This document shows, in pieces, positions 11,403 through 22,840 of a stretch of 64,000 nucleotides of DNA. Each line of letters begins with the position of its first letter. The stretch's first letter is position 1. The stretch covers positions 47,448,854 through 47,512,853 of the forward strand of contig OX411551.1 in assembly GCA_948146395.1 (NCBI GenBank). The letters run 5' to 3'. The notes under the pieces are model-generated. The model was given only the letters and a program-made list of their open reading frames with translations. It had not been told where the DNA came from and ran no database searches. The translations under genes were made by a program, and so were the position numbers. This DNA is from Fragum whitleyi. Its lineage: Eukaryota > Mollusca > Bivalvia > Cardiida > Cardiidae.

Positions 11403-11500
11403 TCTTTAGAACAATAATATCATGCAGTTATTTTAAGAAACTTGCAATTCAGTTAGAAACATCGACAAAAACAAGACAAAAAGAGGCTATAAGATAAATA

Positions 11501-12652
11501 TACATAGTAAAAAAAGTTTAGCAACAAAATGTAAATATCTTTAGTAGCCAAAATATTTTTGTTTTAGCATAAAATCAAACGTTTACACAATAGATTATAG
11601 TTAGAAAACACAAACAAATGAATTTTATACCGCAATCGCGTGCGTCTTACACTCCAGGTGCGCATTTCCGGTTTTCATGTCTGCCATGGTATTCATGTGT
11701 TTGGAGCATAATTCTAGAAAACATTTAGGCGTGAACATACTCGTCTTTGCCCAAAATGAAAAAGGCCACTAAAAAGCTTTTCTGCAACGCTGTTTGACTA
11801 CGTCATGGACTTACGTTAGAAGGACGTTATATAGCTAATGTGTTCCTACGCGGCGGAACCGGCGATAAAGATGTCTTTTTAAATTTTACGTATCTCAAAG
11901 CATGAGTTACTGTTTGAGGATGCTTTTTGAGCCAATGTTTGTGGTTTGAGATAGTCCCGGTCAAGGACGTCGGAGAAAAACGCCACGAGACGATGACCTT
12001 CATAATTTCTTAACCTCAAGGCAAAGATGTTCCATATTCTCACCAAAACTTTGAGTGGCTTCAACAGTAATACCAAACTAGAGTATCCTCATTTACCATC
12101 CATGATCGTCTCCACAGACGAAGGGTTACTAGACGTTGACTATACGTTGTAATTTCCCTGACGCTACACCATGAACGTACCAGACCTTACTGGCATAGAG
12201 TCCTAAATGCTGTAAGCGTAAACAACGTTGATTTTCTCCTATTACCACCATTCTCTTTGATTTATCACCAATAGAGCTCATATGGCGCATTTGGGGAAGA
12301 CGTGAACGTGATCCTTATGACGTGAATGACGTTCAGTCTCTTGATAAAGTAGTGAATGTTGATACTGGGTACAAACTTTTTAAGTGGATTACAAAACGTT
12401 TCAATGCTGTTCTTGCTAAAAATGACCTCATAACCGATATCGAATTTTACTGTGACTTCTTGTTTTGACCCCCCTCACCTACGTTAAGACACTGTTTCTC
12501 AGAGAGTATTTAACGTTTCCACAAAGAAACCTTTGAATGTTGTGTGTGAATGCATATGCTAAAATATATATAATGGTGGTGAAATAAACATCACAGAAAA
12601 TATATGTTTTCAATTAACAAAGTCAGTGTTGCTAAACTTTTTTTACATGGTA
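11501..12652 (+). mobile_element. Tc1/mariner-like transposon relic, about 1.15 kb
   Basis: Inverted ends match over about 25 bp (AGTAAAAAAAGTTTAGCAAC on the left; its complement at 12627-12652) with TA at each edge. Inside, plus-strand remnants of a Tc1-type transposase can be read in shifting frames: a segment around 12165-12240 with the spacing of the second catalytic block (VNNVDFLLLPPFS) followed by LSPIELIWRIWGRRER near 12265-12300, the conserved SP(I)E...WG-RR block. Several frameshifts and stops make it inactive. Confidence 0.65.
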
Positions 12653-12803
12653 TATAATACGTACTAAGTGTATTGTATGAAAAAATATCTAACTCGGTTG
12701 TGATAATTGATAATTGTCTCGGCAGAGCCTCGACAATTTTCAATTCTCCCAACCTCGTTAGATATTTTTTTTCATATAATACGCTAAGTACGTATTATAT
12801 ATA
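12652..12803. repeat. imperfect ~150-bp palindrome
   Basis: The left arm runs from ATAATACGTACTAAG through AAAAAATATCTAACTCGG to AATTGTC and is complemented by GACAATTTTCAATT, CCGA-free CCTCGTTAGATATTTTTT and CTAAGTACGTATTAT on the right. It lies directly beside the mariner relic. Confidence 0.65.
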
Positions 12804-12804
12804 T

Positions 12805-13370
12805 AACACCTGGGTAGAGATTTTGTAGGAGCTACACGCAGTAAATTCTTTGCTTGTTTAGAAAAGTTGCTGTTGCCTGGTCAGGATTTGATCCTGGGAC
12901 CTTTCATTCCCAATGCCACCGCCCTAAAAAACTGATTACTAAATGCAGATTGGAGTGCAGTCTTTTTAAGGTACAATGTCAATGATACATGGCACATGAG
13001 TTCTCTCAACACACTGTCCCAACTCCAGGCTTTTATCTGCCATGTCTCGCCATAAGGATACTTTCACTTTTTCAAAGCTGTCCTTGATTTCTATTGTTGG
13101 CACCTTTGACTGTCTGTTGTTGACATTGGCTGTACTTTGTATCTCAAATGTATACATGTGTCTAAGTTTGCACATGGTTCACGCATTTCATTATTTCCTG
13201 TCCAATTATCAGGTACATCTCAATTTCTTCTACAGCTGTTGCTTGGAAACTTTGTACATGCTTCTGTGACCGTTATATCAGCCCTTAGACAAAGGTACAT
13301 TACTCTGATATCTTATTTTGAAGATGATTAAGTCAGATTAACCCTTTCAGACTTACAATTTCTTGGTTAA
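12805..13370. repeat. segmental duplication, unit 2
   Basis: Second copy of the 10640-11280 segment, including the tRNA-like box near 12880 and the OB-fold-like exon. Downstream, units starting GCTATTGCTTGGAAACTTTG repeat near 13221 and 13528. Confidence 0.7.
12966..13114 (-). pseudogene. OB-fold-like exon, copy 2
   Basis: Near-identical to copy 1, with a few replacements (for example DSFEK for DSSEK and VERTHV for VEITHV). It has the same possible acceptor at its 5' side and the same stop. See copy 1 for the reading of the fold. Confidence 0.4.
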
Positions 13371-13837
13371 TTTTTTACATGCAACTGTTGTGTATTTGTA
13401 AAAAAAGATTCATAATTCAGATGTTTAATTTAGTGGAAGTTTAACCCTTTTCAAACTTCGAAATTCTTGGTAAAGTTTTTATATGCAACTGTTGTATATC
13501 GATTATACAAGTATTTAAATTTCTACCTATGCTATTGCTTGGAAACTTTGTTCATGCTTCTGTGACCATAATATCATCCTTTAGACAAAGATTCATTACC
13601 CTTGACTTTTATTTAATGCAATTCTTCACTGTTGATATTCATTTGCTATTTTTATCTACCACTAGGTTGAGCTTTGCTGTCCTCCAACAGCTCTTGCTAG
13701 CAATTCTTCCTCATCTTCACAACTGTATATCTCTTTTATTGAATACGGGTATTTTGAATAATCTAGGGTGCAGTACATATAGAAAATCAAATAAAATTTT
13801 AAAGCAAATGATATGGGAGCTAATAAGAGGCTTTAAG

Positions 13838-16155
13838 TTTTTAGCTCTACTGGCTGAAATCCTCTGGGGCTATTGTTATGGCCCTGTTTTTAGCTCACCT
13901 GAGCATGAAGTGCTCAAGGTGATCTATTGTGATCGTACAATGTCCATCGTCAGTCGTCCGTTATCCGTCATCCACAATTTCATTGAACATCTTCTTCTCC
14001 AAAACTGGTAGGCCAATCTTGATGAAACTAAGCAGGGATGTTCCTTGGGTCAAGCTCTACCAAATTTGTTCAAATAAATGATATCCACTCTTAACTTTTC
14101 CTTTATCCTTAACTAAAAGGGTGAAAATAGGAAAATCTTCAAAAATCTTCTTCTCTGAAATCAGAAGGCAGATAGCTTTCTACACCTTTATGTTGGTAAG
14201 AATTAAATTAAAGGGTATGCAGGCTAATGGCGATTGAGTATTTCAGTGCAATGGGGTCAAGACCAAGTAAGTCATAACAAAATAGTTCTAAAGCCATTTC
14301 AAAGTCTTTTTATGCTCCCCGAAGGGAGAGCATATAGCCACCGCTTCATCAGTCCGTCCGTCGGTCCGTCGGTCCGTCCATCCATCCGTCCGTCCGTTTT
14401 CACCTATTTCTCCATAACCCTTGGGCCAAATCAAATAAAACTTACCATGTGAACTCCCTATGATATAGTGATGATGCATCTGTGACGGTTTTTGGATTTG
14501 AGGCCTCGTCACGGTAAAAGGGGACTTAGGGTAAAAAACAGTTTTTCCCAAATTTCTCCTAGTCCCAACAGTCAGAATTAAGTGAAATTTCATATTTGAG
14601 TAGCAAATCAGATGCCCTTTACTATAAATAATTTGAAATTAGCGTAAAAAAATATATATCATGGAAAAAGGGGGCTAAATGTTTGTTACCTTACGTTAGC
14701 ATGTAAAATAGTAATTCTGTCTGTCCCCACCTATTTCTCCATAACCCTTAGGCCAAATCAAATGAAACTTACCATGTGAACTCCCTATGATATAGTGATG
14801 ATGCATCTGTGACGGTTTTTGGATTTGAGGCCTCGTCGCGGGAAAAGGGGACTTAGGGTAAAAAACAGTTTTTCCCAAATTTCTCCTAGTCCCAACAGTC
14901 AGAATTAAGTGAAATTTCATATTTGAGTAGCAAATCAGATGCCCTTTACTATAAATTATTTGAAATTAACTTAAAAAGAAATATATCATGGAAAAAGGGG
15001 GCTAAATGTTTGTTACCTTTACGCTAGCGCGTAAAATACAGTTATTCTTTCATTTCTCCTAGTCTCATGCTCAGAATTTGATGAAATTTCACATTTCAGT
15101 AGCAAATCAGATGCCCTTTACCATAAGGTATTTGATATTTGTGTCTAAAAATATGTCATGCAAAAAGGGAGTTTAATGTTTGTTACCTTTATGTTTGCTG
15201 TATAAGATAACACCTTATTTGAGTCCTTGCAATCTGACCACAGAGCATATCTCCTAAAGTATAATAGCTATCAACTTGAAACCTTATGGGTGGATAGATC
15301 TTATGGAGAAGAATTGCAGTGCACAAGAACTTCAACTCTTGCTTGCATAATTTTGGAGTTATTGCCCTTTGTTATTTTTTATACTAAGATTATGTCTGGA
15401 GCATATCTCCTAAAGTATAATAGCTATCAACTTCAATCTTTATGGGTGGATAGATCTCATAGAGGGCAATTGCAATACACCTGAACTACAACTCTTGCTT
15501 GCATAATTTTGGAGTTATTGCCCTTTGTTATTTTTATTTCTTTGATTTTATAGGAGGCAAATCTTTGACAGTACATAGAATCTTTTATCTATTAGGCTTC
15601 AGTTTACTATCAAGCTTTCTTGGCGGGGGATGTCCATGTCCAACATGGCTCTTGTTTTTGTGACAATGCCTTATTCGGGGAGCATAATCCGTCTCTGACG
15701 GCTCTTGTTTCTATCAGTCAGCTTTTTTTTTTAAAATATAAATGTATCACTATTTAAATAATATAAGTCTGTTAAAAAAGTTTGAATGCTTATGACTTCT
15801 ATTTTTAATCTCTCTTTCAAATCTTGAAATGTTAAAGCCAGTGGAGCAATACAGGCCCCCTTTGGCCTCTTGTTATGAAACTACAGAGTGTTCCTTTGAT
15901 AAACCTCTTCAAAAATTGTTAGTGAAATTTTTATTGGCCTATAAATAAGGGCTCGGTAGGACGGAGTGTATTTTCAGTCTCCTCATTAATGAATGGGTTT
16001 GAAGGGTCTATTATCACTTTTAGTTCTTGAAATAAAATCTCCTCTTCAACAATTAGGAAAATGTAAATAAAACTTTACCAGAAAGCTACTTGGATGAGAT
16101 CAACTGGATCATTAAATTCAGGTGAGCTGTTTAGGGCTATTCTGGCCCTCTTGTT
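13838..16155 (+). mobile_element. cluster of interleaved pearl/Helentron-like repeats
   Basis: Two element heads lie in tandem (TTTTTAGCTCTACTGG at 13838; TTTTAGCTCACCTGAGCA at 13887) and two tails follow (AGGCC/GGCCT + CTTGTT ending 15874; AGGGC/GCCCT + CTTGTT ending 16155), with a third complete element (14307-15709) between. The order head-head-tail-tail crosses instead of nesting, so at least one piece is truncated or recombined. No genes are present. Confidence 0.55.
14307..15709 (+). mobile_element. pearl/Helentron-like repeat, TATGCTCCCCGAAGG family
   Basis: The 5' hairpin is TATGCTCCC-CGAA-GGGAGAGCATA, followed by a (GTCC/GTCGG)n tract (14344-14397). A 327-bp unit is duplicated in tandem (CACCTATTTC at 14401 and 14728). 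The 3' end is the hairpin CCGTC/GACGG followed by CTCTTGTT. The two similar minus-strand frames at 14288-14593 and 14696-14920 are products of the duplicated unit, not genes. Confidence 0.75.
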
Positions 16156-16439
16156 TTGACAAATGCACAGATAAACGGTATAACAAACTCATGCTTGACA
16201 TTGATCAATTACAATAGCTCACTGTCATGCTCAGGTGAGCTAAAAAGCACCAATCATTTTTACAACAATTTCTTTAAAACAAGTGAGCACTTAACAATAA
16301 AGAATGTTTGGAAAAAAGCAAGAAGAAACCTACAGCTTAAAAAAGCAAGGATCACTAATATTACACAGCAATTACACATGAACAATAGTTTAGCACACAT
16401 TAAAATTAATTGTCTTTCTTGACATCTGTAATGATACCA
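16156..16439. other. spacer
   Basis: AT-rich sequence between two repeats. An 88-aa frame is open but lacks any recognisable feature. Confidence 0.4.
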
Positions 16440-17513
16440 TTTTTAGCTCCACTGGCTGAAAGCCACTGGGGCTATTGTCATGGCGTTGTGTCCGTCGTGC
16501 GTCCGTCCGTCCGTCTGTCCGTGCGTCCGGTCGTAAACTTTTCTTTAAAAATCTTCTCCTCAGAAACTACTGGATGGATTTCAACCAAACTTCACAGGAA
16601 TGATCCTTGGGTGACCCTCTTTCAAAGTTGTTCAAGAAATTTTGATCCAATGAAAAACATGGATTTAATGGGCGTGGCTAATTTCCAAATATGGTAAAAA
16701 GTGACTTTTCTCAGATTCTAATCAATGGATACCAATTAAATTTTACATGAATGATCCTTGGGTGACCCTTTATCAGTCTACAAAAAATCATTGTGATCGA
16801 ATGGAAAATATGCATTTAATGGGCGGAGGTCAATTCTCTATATGTTATATAGTGGAAACTTTGGAAATCATTTTCTCAGAATGTAATAGATGGATATCAA
16901 CCAAATTTCACTGGAATGATCCTTGAGTGACCCTTTATCAGTCTACAAAAAATCATTGTGATCGGATGGAAAATATGCATTTTATGGGCGGAGGTCATTT
17001 CTCTATATGTTATATAGTGGAAACTTTGAAAATCATTTTCTCAGAAAGTTACTGATGGATATCAACCAAATTTTACTGGAATGATCCTTGAGTGACCCTT
17101 TATCAGTCTACAAAAGATCATTGTGATCTGATGAAAAATATGCATTTTATTGGCGGAGGTCATTTCTCTATATATTATATAGTGGGAAATTTGCAAATAT
17201 TTTCTCAGAATCTGATTTTTGGATATCAACCAAATTTCACTGAAATGATCCTTGAGTGACCCTTTATCAGTGTACCAAAAATTATTTTGATTGGATGAAA
17301 AATATGTATTTTTTGGGCGGAGGTCATTCCTCAATATGTTAAATAGTGGAACATAATAAATTATGAAAATCATTTTCTCAGAATGTAACTGATGGAATCA
17401 TTTTCAACATCAGTAGAACCCCAAATATCTAAAAATCTAGTCAAAACATTTATTTGCTTTTACAAGAATTTCAAGCCTGTGGAGCGACTCAAGCCATTCA
17501 TGGCTTTCTAGTT
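16440..17513 (+). mobile_element. pearl/Helentron-like repeat, AGCTCCACTGG family, copy 2
   Basis: Same head hairpin, (GTCC)n tract, ~165-bp core repeats with GATCCTTG(G/A)GTGACC, and the same tail hairpin AAGCCA/TGGCTT + TCTAGTT as the copy at 7873-8914. Confidence 0.75.
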
Positions 17514-19229
17514 AACACACCTGAGCACAAAGTGGTCAAGGTGAGCTTTTGTGATCGTACAATGTCCGGCGTGCGTCGTGTCGTCCATAATTTCTCCTCC
17601 TAAATGAGTGGGCAAATCTTGATGAAACTTGGCAGGGATGTTCCTTAGGTCAAAGTTGTTCAAATAAATGATATCCACTCTTAACTTTCCCTTTATCCTT
17701 AACAAAAAGGGTGAAAATAGGAAAATCTTCAAAAATCTTCTTCTCTGAAACCATATCAAGACCCTGGGCTTATATTTGGGCTCTGCCTCGACACATCCCT
17801 TTTAGCTTTTCTGAGCAAGAAGGGTAAAAAATTAAAATCTTCAAAAATCTTCTCTGAAACCAGAAGGCTAACAGCTTTCATATTTGGTATGAAGCATCAT
17901 CTAGTGGACCAAGTTTGTTCATATCAAGAACCTAGGAGCATTTTTGAGCTCCACCCTTGCTCGTCCCTTTTTAGCTCACCTGAGCAAGAAGTGCTCAAGG
18001 GAGCTATTGTGATCGATCGTTGTCCGGCGTCCATCTGTCCGTCCGTCCGTCACGGCGTCAACTTTTTCTTTAAACGACATCTCCTCCTAAACTTATGGGT
18101 CAAAATCAACCAAACTTGGCAGAAATATTCCTTGGGTGGTCCCTTGTAAAAATTGCTAAATTGGAATGGATCCGTGCCATATCACGGGAAAAGGGGCCTT
18201 AATGACAAATTTCTTGTTTACACTCTAGAAGCCACAAATATGGTCCATTCTTCATGAAACTTGGTCAGAATTTTTGTTAGGTCATGAGGATGAAGTCTAT
18301 GGAAAATTGGAAGGATCTGTGCCATATCACAGAAAAAGGGGCCTTAATGACAATTTGGTCAATAATTTCTTTAAACGACATCTCCTCCTAAACTTATATG
18401 TCAAAATCAACCAAACTTGGCAGAAATATTCCTTGGGTGGTCCCTTGTAAAAATTGCCAAATTGGAATTGATCCGTGCCATATCACGGGAAAAGGGGCCT
18501 TAATGACAATTTTCTTGTAAGAGCTCCAAACGCCACAAATATAGTCCAATCTTCATGAAACTTGATCAAAATGTTTGCCAGGTCACAAGAATGAACTCTG
18601 TTGAAAATCGGAAGGTTTATGCCATATCATAGGAAAAGGAGTCTAAATGATAATTTACTTGAAATATCAGGTGAGCGATTTAGGGCCCTCAGGGTCCTCT
18701 TGTTACATAGAATGAAAGATCAAAAATCTTTTAATAAAATTCTTTTCCAAAACTAGAGGGCACACAGCTTTCATATTTGGAATGTAGCATCATCATGTGG
18801 GCCCCTACCAAGTTTGTTCATATCAAGACCATGGGGTCATATTTGGGCTCCAACCAGGCGCATTCCTAGTTCATCTGAGCATAATGTGTGAAAATAGGAC
18901 AACCTTCAAAAATCTTCTTCTCTGAAACCAGATGGCAGACAGCTTCCATATTTAGTTTTTAGCATCATCTAATGGACCTCTACCAAGTTTGTTCATATCA
19001 GGACCCTGGGGTCACATTTGCCCCCCCCCCCTCCCCGGTGCATCCCGTTTTACATAGAATCAAAGAGCAAAAAGGCATGCCTGTCTTGCTCTGGGTTGAA
19101 AACATTCCATGGTATTGATCTTATATAGAAATTATCTCCTTGTTGACATCTGCCTATTTAATTAATGTGATGTCCCAGAGGTCAAAGAGACTTAGGTGAG
19201 CGATCTAGGACCATCATGGTCCTCTTGTT
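17514..19229 (+). mobile_element. pearl/Helentron-like repeat, CACCTGAGCAC family (outer copy)
   Basis: The head ACACCTGAGCACAAAGTGGTCAAGGTGAGCT is seen at 17514-17545 in degenerate form, and the tail hairpin AGGACC/GGTCCT + CTTGTT ends at 19229. A second member (17968-18704) is inserted inside. Core units contain AAAATCTTCAAAAATCTTCT words. Confidence 0.55.
17968..18704 (+). mobile_element. pearl/Helentron-like repeat, CACCTGAGCA family (inner copy)
   Basis: The start TTTTTAGCTCACC-TGAGCA...GTGCTCA is a hairpin. It is followed by a short (GTCC)n tract at 18028-18050, two units of a ~300-bp core (both with ACGACATCTCCTCCTAAACT) and the tail hairpin AGGGCC/GGTCCT + CTTGTT. Confidence 0.7.
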
Positions 19230-19630
19230 GTGAGATACCTCGAAGCTGATTGGCCCCGTTTTCGTACATTCTTCTAACTGTTTAAAGGCTCTTCAACACA
19301 TACAGCTTGATTGAGTAGGTTTCTGTCCACAGTTAGACAGGTTCCGCCCTCTTAACAATTCTGCTGTTTGACCGTTCTCAGATACACTCTCTACTGATAA
19401 AACTTTGGTCACAGTGGATGCCTCATATTTTCGGAAGGGAAAAATAAAAAATGCAATATTTAGCTTGCCCTGGACGAGAGCCTGGGAAGAGCTTTTGTGA
19501 TACCCTCAGATGTCGGAATCAGTGTCGGCCTCTGCTCAAGGTTCAAGTTTTTTATTTAGCTCCACTGGACGAAGTCCAGCAGAGGTTATGTCTTGGCTTG
19601 GAGTCAGTGGTAAGTGAATCTTACCGTCTC
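19230..19630. other. repeat fragments
   Basis: It holds a truncated head (AGCTCCACTGGACGAAGTCC hairpin, 19559-19580) and a GACGAGAGCCTGGGAAGAGC fragment. No gene is evident. Confidence 0.4.
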
Positions 19631-19631
19631 A

Positions 19632-20261
19632 ACTTTTTCCATTACTGACACCATCTGCTTTTGAGGTTCTGAGAGGGCCTCTCATTTCCTCTGGAATGGC
19701 TAGGCTTAATGATGAAAAGACTTTTGAAGTCTTGGTGACTATGATCTCCTCTGTTTCTTTCTTCTCAATGATGTCTCTCATTACTACTGTATTTCCTACA
19801 TTGAATTTGTTGAACTTTGCTGGATCGTAAATTCGGATCTTTCTGTCTTTTTCCCCATCACATCCAGCACAAAGAAGACATTCTTTTACTTCACTATTTT
19901 TATGCCCCCGATAGGGAGGCATCATAAATTTGACTTGTCCGTCCGTCTGTCCGTCCGTCCGTCCGTCCGTCATTCCGTCCAAAAACTTTAACATTGGCCA
20001 TAACTTCCTTATTACTTAACATATTCGCATCATACTATACCACAACATTCCTTGGTACATTACCTTTCTGTAGGCACATACTTTGGTGACCTTGACCCCT
20101 GGATGACCTTGACCTTCAACATAGATTGGCCATAATTTAAAATCAAAGCGGTGTCGGGGGCATTGTCATCTTACAGTGACAGCTCTTGTTGTTTCTATAC
20201 TGCTCTGCATTTTTGAAGTAATTTTCTTCATTCGAGTTGTTTTGGGGTATGGTCTAGACAT
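19632..20261 (-). pseudogene. candidate exon with OB-fold-like segment, split by a repeat
   Basis: The minus-strand acceptor ATTTAATTACAG (20262-20273) is followed directly by ATG and a 23-codon frame ending at 20191. The frame stops there because a pearl-like repeat (19900-20190) is inserted. It resumes in phase at 19899 with SEVKECLLCAGCDG (a C..C...C cluster), then RKIRIYDPAKFNKFNVGN and IIVTKTSKVF, a pattern that fits an OB-fold (F.KF..G). A stop occurs shortly before a good donor (GACG/GTAAGA near 19627). The unbroken phase across the insertion shows it was a real exon. It could belong with the OB-like exons at 10.8 and 13.0 kb (same strand), but that link is inference. Confidence 0.5.
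19900..20190 (+). mobile_element. short pearl/Helentron-like repeat inserted in an exon
   Basis: The 5' hairpin TATGCCCCCGATAGGGAGGCATCA is followed by (GTCY)n at 19937-19980, TGACCTTGACC words and the 3' hairpin TGTCA/TGACA + GCTCTTGTT. At about 290 bp it is the smallest member here and it interrupts the minus-strand exon in phase. Confidence 0.75.
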
Positions 20262-20968
20262 CTGTAATTAAATAATCATGGGCAAAGTTTTAGAAATCTT
20301 TCCTTATACACTATGTTATTTTGTGCATATTTAGAAATACCCTTCAACTTATTATGCTGAATTGAATATGTATGCAGTACTGAAACTCAAGAAAGCTACA
20401 ATTTTGATAGTTTACTTTAGTTTTATTTTGTTTTGTGCATTTCATTCAAAGCATTTGGTGCAAAACATTGTGAAAAAAAGCAATCATTTGTATGACCAAT
20501 GGCTTCTTTTTTCACAATAAATTCAAGTTGTTTTTTTACTATGTATTTATCAGAATTTGGAATACTTTTATTTTTACTTTGGCGATGTAATTTATTTTTA
20601 GTTTTTTGTTTTGGTGCAATAGATCAGAAGCTGTTTTCTGAAGTTCTAGTATTGTAAAGTGTGAATGTAATGCTTATTATTGCAATAAAGAAAGATGTCC
20701 TTTCAAAGCATGCTTTAATTTTTCAAAATTTTCAGTGGAAAGATTTGGTTTCTTAAGCTGAAAAAGGAAAAGTTAAAAAGCAGATGTACATTTTCAAAAA
20801 TTATGATAGAAAGGCAAAACAAGATTTTTTAATGCATTAAATTAATATTTTTGGACTGAAGAAGCAAGTAAAAACAAGATGTGTTTGTGAAACACAATGT
20901 CCCCACTGGGTATTGGTTACACCGTATATTTAGTTTGCAGGTAAATTTTCGCATATCGACAGACAGAT
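20262..20968. other. AT-rich sequence with a repeat tail fragment
   Basis: A minus-strand tail of the TATGCCCCC family (AACAAGAT-like then GTGTTTGTGAAACAC) is recognisable at 20873-20896. The rest is unassigned. Confidence 0.4.
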
Positions 20969-21256
20969 GGACAGTTTGTTTGTTTGAATGGGGTTTAACG
21001 CTGCTTTCAACAATGTTCCAGTTATATTGCGGAGGCTGGAGCACATAACAATGGATTCCTGGTATTTCTTGCACCATTTCTACTATTACAACCTTTCCTA
21101 GCCTCCAGCTGCTATCCCACATAGGTCTACAATCATCAAACCATTGGTGTAAGACAAAAATAGTCAGAAAGAATGAGGGCCACCGTTGGGGAGCTAACCC
21201 AGGTCCTCTAGACTGACAGTCAGATGCGCTAACAACTGCGCTAAGGCGATAGCACA
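20969..21256 (-). mobile_element. tRNA-derived SINE, full-length-like, minus strand
   Basis: Read on the minus strand, it starts at 21256 with a tRNA-like head: an A-box-like TAGCGCAGTTGTTAGCGC and, further in, GACCTGGGTTAGCTCC as a degenerate B box. A conserved body (TAGCAGCTGGAGGCTAGGAA, then AATACCAGGAATCCATTGTT) follows, then a tail of AAACAAACAAA. The other copies in the window are 5'-truncated. It may correspond to the molluscan V-type SINE RUDI, but I cannot confirm the family. Confidence 0.7.
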
Positions 21257-21627
21257 CAAGACTGAATAATTTTGAGGGGAAATATCCTTGACAAAAGATA
21301 ATACAGAAATCTTACGCTCTATCCGGATACTAGTATGTACTCAATCTAGAGGCACTGGAGTAAAAATCTTTCACTTGCAAACACTGCATTTCTAATCTGA
21401 CAAGTCCTTCTACAGATTCCATATTTTTTTCATTTAGGATGTTTTCGAAAATCAGAATGAAATTTAAGTCACGTGACAACGAAAATATAATTTTTTTTTA
21501 TGTATTTAGACAGTGTTGACCTACTTAAATGGAACTTTATTTTTTCGTCCCAAACAATAACAGCCTTTCCCAACTAATGGTTTCATTTGGGACCACCTTT
21601 CTGCATTTATACACGATATTCAATTAC
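21257..21627. other. unassigned AT-rich sequence
   Basis: No gene or recognisable repeat is seen between the SINE and the candidate exon that follows. Confidence 0.4.
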
Positions 21628-21785
21628 CTGAAGCAACCCCACTGAATTCGTAGGAAATCCATCCACTGCTCACACTTTTTCCGATCCTCCCCGGCTTCCT
21701 CACAGGCACACTTCGCTCTCTTCTCAACATCGATGTCTTCCAGGGGTCCACTCCTTCTGATGGTTTTCTAGCTTCACCATGCGAG
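21628..21785 (-). CDS. candidate internal exon, unknown protein
   Basis: On the minus strand a strong acceptor (CTGACACACTTGCAG) and a good donor (CAG/GTAATT) bound 158 nt. One frame is open throughout, starting SHGEARKPSEGVDPWKTS and rich in Arg/Ser. Composition is CpG- and GC-richer than the flanks, which supports coding. No joining exon was identified and I do not recognise the family. It could also be a relic of the same decayed locus as the helicase or OB-fold pieces nearby. Confidence 0.35.
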
Positions 21786-21867
21786 CTGCAAGTGTGTCAG
21801 AAAGACACATTTACCCGATTTGTTCTTCCTAAAGATAGGATACAATGGCATCTTCCTACTTTAACGT

Positions 21868-22044
21868 CTCGTCGGTGAATGAAAATGGGTTGATAATCGT
21901 AGACCTATGTGAGATAGCAGCTGGAGGCTAGGAAAGAATGTGATGGTTGTACTGGTGAGAGAAATACCAGGGATCCATTGTTAGGTGCTCCAGCCGCCGC
22001 GATATAACTGAAATAATGTTGAAAGAGGCGTTAAACTCCATTAA
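21868..22044 (+). mobile_element. 5'-truncated SINE, plus strand
   Basis: Shares GTAGACCTATGTGAGATAGC, AGCAGCTGGAGGCTAGGAA and CCGCCGCGATATAACTGAAA with the other SINE copies, and ends in ATTAAATCAAATCAAT. The tRNA head is missing. Confidence 0.7.
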
Positions 22045-22840
22045 ATCAAATCAATTCTTTATTGATATTGTTGAAATGTTTCCGAAGAGATTTGCAGTTT
22101 TGGAAACAAACTGTAGTAGATTTCATTCTATCCATCATGATGTCTGGAATACAGAATGGAAGAGATCTCTCATGCCGAAGTCGCAACTTCAGGACATGCA
22201 CCGATTTCAACAGCAAAATAAAAAATCCGGACAAAGTAGTTGAACGATTTAGCCCAACATAGTGAACACGATTGATTTTTCTTGTTCCAAAGTGTAAAGC
22301 AGCTGAATGCAACGTTGAGTCTTGTGATTTGTGAATTGTTTCTTGCAACAGCCAGTTGTAGAGGGAACTGACATCTAGCCACAAGATATGTATTGTTATA
22401 CTGTACATTAAACCTCCTACTTGTACCCAGGAAGGATTGATGTCTGGTAAAATTAAATGTATGTACTTCGTTTCCCAAATCTTCCAATCAGAACTGTTAT
22501 CAAATTTTACCAACACTATACTACATCGATGGGAAGTTTTTACTTTATAGTCAAACTTTTTTTTATCACACATATAGTCAAACTTTTTTTTATCACACAC
22601 ATGGCACATTGGTTAATCCATCAGCTACATCCACATTGACACACAATTCGGCAAGCATTTCCAAGTAACGGGATAGTGTTTTATGGTCATGCTTGGATGT
22701 TGGGGGGTCTATGACATAATTGTATTGTGTAGGGATCTATCTAGGTTGCCAGACACTGTATCTATTTCCTTAATTTCAACTCAGTCCGAAGATAGCATGT
22801 GAAAGAGTAAAGATTCAATGTGATCACTAACTTCATCTTT

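Noticed and set aside
14288..14920. Two similar minus-strand frames (MKFHLILTVGTRRNLG start)
   Set aside because: They are translations of a 327-bp unit duplicated inside a repeat and its (GTCC)n tract, not a gene family.
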